A stretch of 64,000 bases of DNA from an uncultured Helicobacteraceae bacterium (GTDB lineage Bacteria; Campylobacterota; Campylobacteria; Campylobacterales; Helicobacteraceae). The notes under the pieces are model-generated. The model saw only the letters and a list, made by a program, of their open reading frames with translations. It searched no databases and was not told the DNA's origin. Below are positions 8,169-16,321 of the stretch, one piece after another. Each line of letters starts with the position of its first letter. Position 1 is the first letter of the stretch. The stretch covers positions 62,001 through 126,000 of the forward strand of contig CALUTR010000002.1 in assembly GCA_944323755.1 (NCBI GenBank), given 5' to 3'. The position numbers and the translations under genes are program-made.

Positions 8169-9012
8169 ATGAAATGCATAATTTGTGATAGTGCGGCTAA
8201 GAGTTATTTTACGACAGATTTTAGCGTGCATTTTGGTGGTAGATTTAGAGATCAGTTAAATAAAAGTGAATATTACAAATGTAGCAATTGTGGATTTACT
8301 TTTTCTAAAAATGTATATGAAATGGATTATAATAGTTGGTGTGAGCTGAATCTAAAAGCTCATAGTGAATTTGAATCTCAAAATGTAAAATCAAGACTTA
8401 CAAATCAACCTCCATATCTTGCTCAAGCTGCGATGATAAATATGCTTATTGAAGATCGCATTATTGGGGGGGGGCAGCAGTGATATTTTAGATTATGCAG
8501 GTGGGATTGGGTCGCTTGCTAGAATTTTATCTAGGTATTATCATAGAGAAATACTTGTTTATGAAGACTATATGAATGAATTTAAGAATGATGGTTGTGT
8601 TAAATATATTAATAAAGATCAGCTACAAAGGTATGATGTCGTTATTAATAGCGCTATGTTTGAGCATATCACAAAAAGAGAGCATTTAGAGCATATTAAT
8701 TCTCTTGTAAGAGATGATGGTGTATTGATTATCCATACTTTGATTAGAGAAAATATACCTAAAAATCCAAATTGGTTTTATATAGCACCTGTTCATTGTA
8801 GTTTTCATACAAATAAGTCAATGCAAATATTGATGGATAATTGGGGTTACACTCATTCCATATATAGCCCCATATCTAAGTGTTGGGTATTGTTTAAAAA
8901 AGATAATGAAAATTGTGATAAATTAGAGCAATATGTAGAATCTATAAATAATCTATTACAAGAAGAATACTTGTTCTATAAAGTAGGTTTTGTTGATTAT
9001 TGGCTTGATTGA
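8169..9012 (+). CDS. Class I SAM methyltransferase with N-terminal zinc-finger-like segment, out of frame here
   Basis: Starts at ATG 8169 after ATAAGGAT. Residues 1-40 hold two cysteine pairs (CIIC and CSNC) like the zinc-ribbon start of many sugar C-methyltransferases. The frame stops at 8483 just after a G9 tract. The rest lies in the +1 register to 9012 and holds SAM motif I (DILDYAGGIGSLARIL), an acidic strand 2 (VYEDYM), INSAMFEHITKREH and GVLIIHTLI. Eight G would join them into 280 residues, with the tract just before motif I. A small sugar or capsule-type substrate is likely from context. As sequenced no SAM-binding domain is made, so the gene is off. Confidence 0.85.
8466..8474 (+). 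repeat. G9 tract in methyltransferase gene
   Basis: Nine G between TTATT and CAGCAG. The same GGGGGGGGGCAGCA string occurs at two other loci (17599 minus strand, 24324). Confidence 0.95.
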
Positions 9013-9042
9013 TTTTAAAGCATCATAAACGATGCTTTAAAA
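9013..9042. terminator. Bidirectional hairpin terminator
   Basis: Perfect 12-bp inverted repeat, arms TTTTAAAGCATC and GATGCTTTAAAA, loop ATAAAC. It sits between the convergent methyltransferase and porin genes, with T runs on either strand. Confidence 0.8.
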
Positions 9043-9043
9043 C

Positions 9044-10348
9044 TTAGAATCTATATTCAGCAATTAAGAAAGCGTGACTTCTGTCATTTGATATATTTCC
9101 TAGATTTTGATTTGCCCAATCTGCTAATCCTGCTCTTTCATAAGGTTTTGAAATATCATTAAAATATTCTAGTTTCAATCCTAGATTTATTTGCTCAGTT
9201 ACTTGATATCCTAGATTTAGTGCTAAACTTTGCTCATCGCTGCTTTTAGATGTTGTAACTCTTCCTAGTAATTCCCATTTGAAATCCCCTAAACCTTGTC
9301 CAAAATACAACCAACCAGTAAATGCATTTTTACTATTTACATCAGCTAATGCCCAAGCATCATAACCCATAAATGTAGAAGTTCCAGCACTTGCAGTCCA
9401 TGCATCTATTTTTGCTTTATTTCCATGTCGTCCTATACCGCTATTTCCATCTGGATTACCCCAGTTTTTCCAAATACCAGCACCAAAATTCCAAGCATCA
9501 TAAGACATATCTTCTTGTGCTATCAAGATAGTGCTTAACTTATTATCTGTGCCGTTTCTATATATATTTCCCTCTTTAAGATGAGATAATACAAATAATG
9601 AATAGATGCTAGTTTTTGCGCTAAATGAATCACCTTTATAATCATAGAATAAATCTATACCAGGTGCTATGTAGTCATTTCTATGATACCAAACTTGTGG
9701 CTTTAATCCAAACCCACCAAATCTCATATCAAGTGATGCAATAGCAAAATATCTATTGTAATCATTTTTGTCTTTTTTGCCAACAGAGTAAAAATCATTG
9801 AACCATTGATTTGCTGCTAGTCCTCTTCTATTTACAAAATTTGCTTGGAATTTAACATTATCGCTACCAATCCATATATGCACACCTTCACTGCTCCCGC
9901 TAAACCAATCAAGTCCATGATCATCATATCGTCCAGCTTTGATGCCAAAATCTACCCCATTATTTTTGTATTGATAGCCTAAATATACTGTTGATAATAC
10001 ATAGTATCTATATCCTATTTCTTCATTGCTATTGTTTCCTAGTGAATTTCTTGCATTTCCATTAATATATGCATAGCTTGCTTGATATGGATCCCATACA
10101 GGTGCAGATAGCATTCCACCTAAACCATATGTGAATCCTTCTACAAAGCTACCCTTTACATTTGCTTCTAGTGCGATACTAGCCCAGCTATCTGTTGGGT
10201 ATTTGCCTGTTTCTTTATTTTCCTTGACATTATTAAAACCAACTTTACTAAATGTATAAGCTCCTCCATAAAAATCATAATCAAACGCATTTAATCCGCT
10301 ATTGATTATCATAGCTCCAAATACGCTTATAATAACTTTATTCTTCAT
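9044..10348 (-). CDS. Hof/OprD-like outer-membrane porin
   Basis: A 434-residue outer-membrane beta-barrel of the Helicobacter Hof / Campylobacter OprD-like type. Residues 1-21 form a signal peptide ending LNA, giving a mature start FDYDFYGGAY. The protein alternates short aromatic beta strands and glycine/asparagine-rich loops, and ends in a terminal phenylalanine (AEYRF), the usual barrel-assembly signal. Substrate is unknown. It is monocistronic: a hairpin terminator follows it and its own -10 box precedes it. The ribosome site AGGGAA is 8 bases before the ATG. It separates the two oppositely oriented glycan clusters. Confidence 0.82.
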   Translation of the reverse strand: MKNKVIISVFGAMIINSGLNAFDYDFYGGAYTFSKVGFNNVKENKETGKYPTDSWASIALEANVKGSFVEGFTYGLGGMLSAPVWDPYQASYAYINGNARNSLGNNSNEEIGYRYYVLSTVYLGYQYKNNGVDFGIKAGRYDDHGLDWFSGSSEGVHIWIGSDNVKFQANFVNRRGLAANQWFNDFYSVGKKDKNDYNRYFAIASLDMRFGGFGLKPQVWYHRNDYIAPGIDLFYDYKGDSFSAKTSIYSLFVLSHLKEGNIYRNGTDNKLSTILIAQEDMSYDAWNFGAGIWKNWGNPDGNSGIGRHGNKAKIDAWTASAGTSTFMGYDAWALADVNSKNAFTGWLYFGQGLGDFKWELLGRVTTSKSSDEQSLALNLGYQVTEQINLGLKLEYFNDISKPYERAGLADWANQNLGNISNDRSHAFLIAEYRF

Positions 10349-10372
10349 TATTCATTCCCTTTTTGTTTTTTT

Positions 10373-10386
10373 TGACAAAAATGTCA
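10373..10386. promoter_or_regulatory. Candidate operator palindrome at porin promoter
   Basis: TGACA-AAAA-TGTCA, a perfect 5-bp inverted repeat immediately downstream of the porin -10 box, about where transcription would start. A repressor site is possible; no regulator is identified. Confidence 0.3.
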
Positions 10387-10392
10387 GCCAAA

Positions 10393-10398
10393 ATTATA
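10393..10398 (-). promoter_or_regulatory. -10 box for the porin gene
   Basis: TATAAT on the minus strand, 45 bases before the porin ATG, in an AT-rich gap. A run of eight A (minus strand) lies in the leader. Confidence 0.5.
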
Positions 10399-10447
10399 GC
10401 TAAGAAAATATTTAATTTTTGCATTTTTTTAAATATTCAATATGAAT

Positions 10448-11362
10448 TTATAAAAAATTGACGATTTTACATGTTTGTGTTATTAGATTGATTATGTATT
10501 TTATTAACACAAGTAATGCAATAGATGTTATAAAAATCACCAACCAATTTTTTATATCGATGTAGTTTAGTATAAAGTTTGCAATGTTGTTTGTGTATAT
10601 ATGTGCTATATAGAAAAATATCGAATGGAATCCAAAATATTGCAGTTTAAATATATGATTATATTTGTAAAAAATGAGCATTAATAAATTGCAAAAAAGT
10701 AATGAAAATACCAAATGATCCGCCCAGCTGAAATTGCGATATTCTATAATATTTGTTTCTACAAATATATAACAAAATATTGTTACCCCCCCCCATATGT
10801 ATAAATTACGGCTAAAATATTGAATATGATTAAACATCAAGTATCCAAATATCGTAAATATTGAAGCAATGATTCCAATATCAATGACAAATGGAATCTT
10901 TATGTTGTATTTTAGGATTAATATAATGGTGATGATATATGGAATATTTAGAATCTTGCTGTATTTTAAGATGAAAAATGCAAATATTCTTGCAAAAAAT
11001 AAACTTGGTAAAAACCACAGTACAAGCGCATAGCTATTTTGTAAGTGCTCATAATCCATATAAAATAATAAACCATAAATTAATTGTAGTGTTTCTATAT
11101 CTCTATTTAGCGCTACATCTTTAATCATCTCAATGCCTATGCCTAATAATCCAAAGATGATATATATTTTTATGAGTTTTGTATTTTTCTTGATGAATTC
11201 TAGATTATTACTATTAGTATTAATGAAAAATCCGCCAATAAAGAAAAATAATGGCATATGCCACAAATATATAAAGCTTGAAAATGGATTTGCTATATGA
11301 CCCAATATCACACATAAGATTCCAAAACCTTTTAAATTATCAATAAAATCAATTCTATTCAT
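10448..11362 (-). CDS. Acyltransferase family 3 membrane protein (OafA-like), phase-variable, in frame
   Basis: A polytopic membrane protein of 304 residues, probably about ten transmembrane segments, that would O-acylate (often acetylate) a surface sugar. The start FIDNLKGFGILCVILGHIAN holds the conserved catalytic-region histidine (H22), and FIYLWHMPLFFFIGGFF follows, as usual in acyltransferase family 3. A G9 tract (10786-10794) encodes part of the loop IWGGVTIF. At this length the gene is in frame. It is the last gene of the minus-strand operon; its ATG overlaps the end of the GT4 gene by 8 bases. No extracytoplasmic SGNH domain is attached. Confidence 0.87.
   Translation of the reverse strand: MNRIDFIDNLKGFGILCVILGHIANPFSSFIYLWHMPLFFFIGGFFINTNSNNLEFIKKNTKLIKIYIIFGLLGIGIEMIKDVALNRDIETLQLIYGLLFYMDYEHLQNSYALVLWFLPSLFFARIFAFFILKYSKILNIPYIITIILILKYNIKIPFVIDIGIIASIFTIFGYLMFNHIQYFSRNLYIWGGVTIFCYIFVETNIIEYRNFSWADHLVFSLLFCNLLMLIFYKYNHIFKLQYFGFHSIFFYIAHIYTNNIANFILNYIDIKNWLVIFITSIALLVLIKYIINLITQTCKIVNFL
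10786..10794 (-). repeat. G9 tract in acyltransferase gene
   Basis: Nine G on the minus strand (C on plus) after ATACATAT. Present length is in frame (on); loss or gain of one G truncates the membrane protein midway. Confidence 0.93.
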
Positions 11363-12385
11363 ATAATAAATACGCTTTTTTCATTTTTTTATATCGCTCT
11401 TTGAAGTCAATCTTTAGTGCATTTTTGTGAAATGTGATGTAGTTTTCATTCATTAGTTTTATTGCATTGTTTAACTCATCGATATTGTTATTTTCAAAGA
11501 TGATCCCACTTTGATATGGTGCTATAAGCTCATTTGCACTGCCTACATTTGAGCTTGCAATGACACCAACTCCGCATAATAATGCTTCATCTACTACCAA
11601 TCCCCAAGGCTCACTTTTTGATGGAAGTATGAGTGCTATATGATCTTTTATTATTGTTTGTAAGCTTTGATTATCTATATAGTCTAGATAATGTATATTG
11701 TTGCAGTTTTGTTTGAGCCTGCCACCAATGATATTGAGATGAAAATTTGAATTTTCAAATGCTTTGATTAGCAAATCTATATTTTTTTCATCTGAAATTC
11801 TACCAATGTATAAAAAATACCCTTTTTTTGGATTATAGTCTTGATTGTTATTTGTGTAGAATAAATTTGGTATCCCAACTCCATTTGCAATAAATATTTT
11901 TTTATTTTTATTGATTTTTGTGATTAAATCCTTGTGCACCCCCCCCCAGCGCAAATTATAGAATCATTAAGTGATAAGAAGATTCTCTTTATGTATAACT
12001 TAAGCGTTGTTAATTTACTTTCAATAATACTAGATTCTATAATTGTTGCTTTTTGTGTATGCTGTTTGAAATATTTGCTAAAAATGAGTGCTATCCAGAA
12101 ATGCGGCAAATCCCAGCCACCTACGATGATTTTTTTAAAATTTATATTTTTTAGTATATGAATTAGTTTGTAAATACTTTTAAATTTGTTTACCTTTTCA
12201 AATTCGCATTCTTCTAGAAATAAATAATCAAATTCCATTTTTCTCTTAATGAAATCATTCTTTCTTTGCGTGCTGTATTTTCCTATATAAATTACTAAGA
12301 TTCTACTATTTTTGTGTATTTCATTAAATATATTTACTTTGTAAAAACTTGGTAAATGAGTGATATAAATGGCTTCATAATTCAT
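11355..12385 (-). CDS. GT4-type glycosyltransferase, out of frame here
   Basis: A GT-B glycosyltransferase of the GT4 type. The first part (from 12385, MNYEAIYITHLPSFYKVNIF) is the acceptor-binding N-domain and stops at 11924. The second (to 11355) is the donor-binding C-domain with FLYIGRISDEKNIDLLIKAFE, LPSKSEPWGLVVDEALLCG and GSANELI, including the E-x7-E motif. They meet at a G9 tract (11939-11947) in different registers. Ten G gives an uninterrupted 343-residue protein reading CAGGGVHKDLI. As sequenced the C-domain is not translated in frame, so the gene is off. It starts two bases after the GT2 stop and overlaps the acyltransferase start. Confidence 0.87.
11939..11947 (-). repeat. G9 tract in GT4 gene
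   Basis: Nine G on the minus strand between TTTGCGCT and TGCACAAG. Ten G joins the two halves of the glycosyltransferase. Confidence 0.95.
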
Positions 12386-12387
12386 TA

Positions 12388-13176
12388 TTATTTCCTTAGT
12401 AGCATTGACTTGATATGGTATTTAAATAGACTATATAAATACACATAATATAATATTGTTTGATTTGCTATGTTGTTGTCGATTCTATTTTGGTGATATT
12501 CTTTTAATATTTCTTTTATTTTCCCTGCGCCTATGCCACCTTCTTTCCATCTTGAGATAAATATATTTTTATATAGTAGTTTTAAATTTTCTTTGTCTTT
12601 ATATGCTCTAAGAATGTGTTCATAATCCATACTATAGATTTTATCAAGTCTAAATAATCCATATTTGTCAAAAAATCTTCTTGAAGTAAATAATGCTTGA
12701 TGTGGTATACTCATTCTCCATAGCAGTAAATCCATTGGGAATTTTTTATAATCTTTAGAGAAATATAATATCTTGTTGTATTTGTCGTTGCTTACTCGTT
12801 TTATCCTGCCAAGTATTAAATCAAAACTAGAATCTACTCCATCAAACATCTCTTCTATGCAATATGGATTATCTAAAATATCGCTTGCTCCTTGAAAATT
12901 AATGTAATCTCCTGTGGCAAGCTGCACCCCTTTATTAAATGCATCGGATATCCCGCTATCTTTTTGGCTTTTAAATATAGAGATATTATGTTTTAGATGC
13001 TTTGGTTTATTGTGTATGTATTGCTGTATAATCTCAATGCTCCCATCTGTGCTTTGTCCATCTATGATAATGTATTCGATGTTGCTATATGTCTGATTAA
13101 GTATAGATTCTATTGTGTTTGCTATATTTTCTTTATCATTATAGATTGCTGTGATTATACTGATTTTAGGATTCAT
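12388..13176 (-). CDS. Family 2 glycosyltransferase
   Basis: A 262-residue GT-A glycosyltransferase, WcaA/GT2 type. Motifs are KISIITAIYNDKENI, YIIIDGQSTDGS, KDSGISDAFNKGVQLATGDY and INFQGASD, the last in the position of the DxD region. The ATG at 13176 overlaps the preceding stop as TAATG and is preceded by AAGGAA, so translation is coupled to the fused GT4 gene. A longer upstream start is possible but adds 12 unrelated residues. It has no G tract, so it may be a constant member of an otherwise variable operon. Confidence 0.9.
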   Translation of the reverse strand: MNPKISIITAIYNDKENIANTIESILNQTYSNIEYIIIDGQSTDGSIEIIQQYIHNKPKHLKHNISIFKSQKDSGISDAFNKGVQLATGDYINFQGASDILDNPYCIEEMFDGVDSSFDLILGRIKRVSNDKYNKILYFSKDYKKFPMDLLLWRMSIPHQALFTSRRFFDKYGLFRLDKIYSMDYEHILRAYKDKENLKLLYKNIFISRWKEGGIGAGKIKEILKEYHQNRIDNNIANQTILYYVYLYSLFKYHIKSMLLRK

Positions 13177-14980
13177 TAATTTTCCTTGTATAGCTTTAGT
13201 ATTGCATTGCAATAGTTTATGTTGTTGTATTTTAGTTTGCTTTTTTGCTCTATAGCGTTTTTGAACTCCCTATCATAGCTATCTAGTGTTTTTATTATTG
13301 TATTTTTTAATTCATTTTTATTTAAGCCAAAATATTTGCTATGCAATTTTATGCTAGTCTCTTTTAATGCACCGATATTGCTTGATAGTGGAACTACGCC
13401 AGATAGTATGGATTCAACGATGCTAAGCCCAAAAGTCTCATATAAAAATGATGGAAGCACGCTGATTTTTGCATTTTGTATGATTGTATGTAGTGTTTTT
13501 GAATCCACTTTATCAATGAAAAATACCTGCTTTATTTGATTTATATGATTGAATATCTTTAAATCAATTATTATCACAACCCCCCCCCATTTTGCGTGAT
13601 ATACGCTTTTATTAATCGATCAAAATAAGTTGCATTGTTTGTCTCTTTTAATGTTATATCTTGCCATTTTGGAATCTCATTGAAATATTGATGATAGTGA
13701 TCTAGTGTTTCTTTTAAAACTACATATAAATCTTGTGTTGAATTTAATTTAAAATGCAATCCACCAAGTTTGTTTGTCTCTTTTAATGCACCGATATTGC
13801 TTGATAGTGGAACTACGCCAGATAGTATGGATTCAACGATGCTAAGCCCAAAAGTCTCATACCAAAGTGATGGAAGCACGCTGATTTTAGCTTTATTTAG
13901 GATTTCTTTTAGTTGGATTGGTGATAGATGTGCAATGAATTCATAAGGTTTATTCTCATATTTATAGTTGTTAAATAGCTTTTCTGCAAGCTTTTTGCAT
14001 TCTTCTTTTTTATCTCCATTTCCTATGATTAGCAGTTTATACTCTCTAAATCGCTCTTCATCTACTAACTCTCTAAATGCCTCTATTAGTAATGGTATAT
14101 TTTTTTCTGCGCTAATGCGTCCAAAAAATACTATTAGATTCTGCTTATTTTCTATTTTTATATTGCTATTATAAAAGCTGGAATCTATAGGGTTTGTGAT
14201 GACTTGAAGCTTTGATTTATTATATCCATCTTCTATGTGCTTTTGCATTTGAAAATTACTAACAAAAATAATCTTATCAAATAGATTCTGCTCTTTTAGA
14301 AATATCCCTTGATAGAATAATGTCCTAATGGCTTTTATAATCGAATATAGCCTTCCTCTTCTATCACAATTTTTAAATGCTATTTTTAGCTTGCTAGATT
14401 TGATGCAAGATTCGCAAATTTCATTTTTGCTGTAATTGTAAAAACACGAATTCGCACACGCTCCAAATGTGTGCTGTGTGTAAATCAATCTTACTTGTGG
14501 GTTCTGTCTTTTGTATTTTTTAAGTGCAAATAACACACTAGGACTTAATCGTGATAGATAATTTTGCGTATGTATAATATCTGGTTTTGTTTGATTTAGT
14601 GTTTTTAGTAATACTTTGTAATTTTTTATATTAAATATGTATTTTATCATTCCAATAAATTTATTGTAGTTTTGATAATCATCTAAAATGGTGTGATGTG
14701 CTGAATCTTTTATCATTTTATCGCAGCTTGCGGTATGTATGATTAGATCATCACATTTATTTGTAATTTCAATTGTATTTCTAAAAACACTTTCTGCCCC
14801 ACCTTGAAAACTATCACTTGCTAAATGTAGAATTTTTAATTTTTGAGATGCTAGAGTTTGATTTTTCCTAGAGTGGTTAGATAAGCTAGAATTCTCACAT
14901 AAGTTTGCCATTTGTGATGGTATTTGAGTGATTTTATCGCTGCTATTAGATATTGAGGTAGGAGATTTAAGATATCGCAT
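13176..14980 (-). CDS. GT4 glycosyltransferase with an appendable second C-domain segment
   Basis: Codons 1-464 make a GT4 enzyme: KLKILHLASDSFQGGAESVF, FVSNFQMQKHIEDG, IVFFGRISAEKNIPLLIEAF, LLIIGNGDKKEE and VLPSLWYETFGLSIVES. At this length (G9, 13580-13588) it stops at 13574. With ten G, translation continues to 13176 and adds about 133 residues: a second, N-truncated GT4 donor domain (VLPSFLYETFGLSIVES). The two donor segments share an 86-bp identical repeat. So both phases contain a complete GT4; the switch appends a module. The first ~46 residues precede the normal first beta strand and overlap, in another frame, the likely native tail of the preceding GT2, so the true start is uncertain (14980 or 14911). 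Confidence 0.83.
13357..13442. repeat. 86-bp direct repeat, copy 1 (appended GT4 segment)
   Basis: By eye identical over 86 bases to 13776-13861, 419 bases away in the same orientation. It encodes the YETFGLSIVES donor-site region and what follows. Confidence 0.9.
13580..13588 (-). repeat. G9 tract joining GT4 to an extra GT4 segment
   Basis: Nine G on the minus strand between GCAAAAT and TTGTGATA. Nine G: stop after NGGGL. Ten G: read-through into 133 more residues. Confidence 0.94.
13776..13861. repeat. 86-bp direct repeat, copy 2 (complete GT4)
   Basis: Partner of 13357-13442, within the donor domain of the complete GT4 module. Recombination between copies would delete 419 bases together with the G tract. 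Confidence 0.9.
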
Positions 14981-16286
14981 TTAGGCGACCCCCCCCAATT
15001 AGATGTATTTCAGCCTTATCTAAATATCTTAATTCCAATTCTCTTTGTGCTTTTAGTATATTTTGTGTTTTATTTTTTGCTATTTCGTAGTTTTTGTTTG
15101 CTTTTATTTCAGCTATTTGACCAAATTTATCAAGATAATTAATTACAGAATCAAAGTCTATGATTTTCTTTTTTGTTGATTCTATATCTATTTTTCTTGT
15201 TATTGATTGTTCGTTATTGCAATAAATATATAGTTTATCTTTTATACCTATTGATTTTTGTGCTAGAGCAAGTATCGCGAAACTTTTTAGCGCATCTTCA
15301 GCCATATTAATTCTAGGGAAGTCGCCCATATGTGCTAGGAGTAGATTGATTACGCGCTTAATGTGCGAAGCTTTATAAAGCTTCGCACATATGTGCCACG
15401 GAGGTGTGGCACAATGGGCGAAAGAAGCTTTTAAAATCTCATCTTTAAGCAACTCTTCTATTAATATCGGAGGTGCTACTTTTTTAAAAGTTGGTGGATA
15501 AAATTTCATTCCAAAAAACACTATATCTGGCAATTTATCTAATGTGTATTTAATTGGTGTGTTATTGCTTTCTATGGCTTTGTTGAACGCTTTATTACAA
15601 GCATCATTTGTGATATAGTCATCAGCATCTAAAAATAGTATATATTGACCATTTGCTTGGTTTATTCCTTTTATTCTTGCATTGAAAGTGCCTAAATTTC
15701 TCTCATTATGAATGATTCTAATCCTAGAATCTAGCTTTGCAAAGTCGTATGCTATGGCTATGCTATTATCATTACCACAATCATCAACTACGATGATTTC
15801 TATATCATTTAGTGTTTGATTGATGCAAGATTCTAATGCTCTTTTGATGTATTGTTCTACATTATATACAGGAATTACAATTGAGATTTTAGGAGAGTTC
15901 ATATCCCCCCCCCCAATTGCTTTAATTAACTCTATATCTTGTAGTGGATGATCTTTAGGATTAAATATTGATTTATATAAAATCTTGCAAGTGCGATTGT
16001 CTATGTAATCATCAGAATCTAAATGAAGTATATAATCGCCATTTACTATTCTTTCACCTTGTATGCGTGTGTAAAATAATCCTAAATTTCTCTCATTATG
16101 AATGATTCTAATCCTAGAATCTAGCTTTGCAAAGTCGTATGCTATGGCTATGCTATTATCATTACCACAATCATCAACTACGATGATTTCTATATCATTT
16201 AGTGTTTGATTGATGCAAGATTCTAATGCTCTTTTGATGTATTGTTCTACATTATATACAGGAATTACAATTGAAATAAATGGCAT
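14967..16286 (-). CDS. Fused GT2-GT2 glycosyltransferase joined at a G tract
   Basis: Two GT2 modules. Residues 1-124 are the nucleotide-binding half of a GT-A domain (ISIVIPVYNVEQYIKRALES, VVDDCGNDNS, LHLDSDDYIDN). A G10 tract gives G125-127. Residue M129 is the normal ATG of a complete second GT2 (MNSPKISIVIP, FLDADDYITN, MAEDALKSF). The two share a 194-bp identical repeat. With G10 they are fused; with G9 the first stops at ATATGA and the second starts at the overlapping ATG. A second tract (G8, 14989-14996) near the end truncates the tail: G9 would add about 42 residues ending KWQTYVRILAYLTTLGK, a native-looking GT2 end, stopping near 14851. Confidence 0.87.
   Translation of the reverse strand: MPFISIVIPVYNVEQYIKRALESCINQTLNDIEIIVVDDCGNDNSIAIAYDFAKLDSRIRIIHNERNLGLFYTRIQGERIVNGDYILHLDSDDYIDNRTCKILYKSIFNPKDHPLQDIELIKAIGGGDMNSPKISIVIPVYNVEQYIKRALESCINQTLNDIEIIVVDDCGNDNSIAIAYDFAKLDSRIRIIHNERNLGTFNARIKGINQANGQYILFLDADDYITNDACNKAFNKAIESNNTPIKYTLDKLPDIVFFGMKFYPPTFKKVAPPILIEELLKDEILKASFAHCATPPWHICAKLYKASHIKRVINLLLAHMGDFPRINMAEDALKSFAILALAQKSIGIKDKLYIYCNNEQSITRKIDIESTKKKIIDFDSVINYLDKFGQIAEIKANKNYEIAKNKTQNILKAQRELELRYLDKAEIHLIGGGRLNAIS
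14989..14996 (-). repeat. G8 tract near the 3' end of the fused GT2 gene
   Basis: Eight G on the minus strand between TAATT and TCGCCTAAATG. Nine G gives the long C-terminus; ten G stops at TAA directly before ATG 14980 of the next gene; eight G overlaps that gene by 14 bases. Confidence 0.93.
15361..15413. repeat. 30-base perfect palindrome plus adjacent hairpin inside GT2 coding sequence
   Basis: Bases 15361-15390 are a perfect palindrome (arm ATGTGCGAAGCTTTA). Next to it TGTGCCAC (15392-15399) and GTGGCACA (15406-15413) form a second stem. CGCCCAT...GTGC at 15323 and GCAC...ATGGGCG at 15409 form a looser outer pair. The DNA is locally GC-rich yet lies in open GT2 frame (TPPWHICAKLYKASH). 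Confidence 0.85.
15691..15884. repeat. 194-bp direct repeat, copy in second GT2 module
   Basis: Identical by eye over 194 bases to 16081-16274; the unit period is 390 bases (130 codons). Encodes the nucleotide-binding start of GT2. Confidence 0.92.
15905..15914 (-). repeat. G10 tract joining two GT2 modules
   Basis: Ten G on the minus strand between GCAATT and ATATGAAC. Two bases after it lies the ATG of the second GT2. Ten G fuses, nine separates the two modules. Confidence 0.95.
16081..16274. repeat. 194-bp direct repeat, copy in first GT2 module
   Basis: Partner of 15691-15884. After the repeat the two modules diverge (LFYTRIQ versus TFNARIK). Confidence 0.92.
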
Positions 16287-16321
16287 ATTGTCTCATTTTG
16301 TTTTTGGTGTATTTTATAACA

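Noticed and set aside
8449..9012. Separate 187-codon gene starting at TTG 8449
   Set aside because: It is the downstream half of the methyltransferase gene split at the G tract; the TTG has no ribosome site and lies inside the upstream frame.
13357..13861. CRISPR-like repeats
   Set aside because: Only two copies of a long coding repeat; no short regularly spaced units.
15361..15390. Palindrome as insertion-sequence end or attachment site
   Set aside because: No transposase, target duplication or second copy of the arm is visible, and the reading frame is continuous through it.
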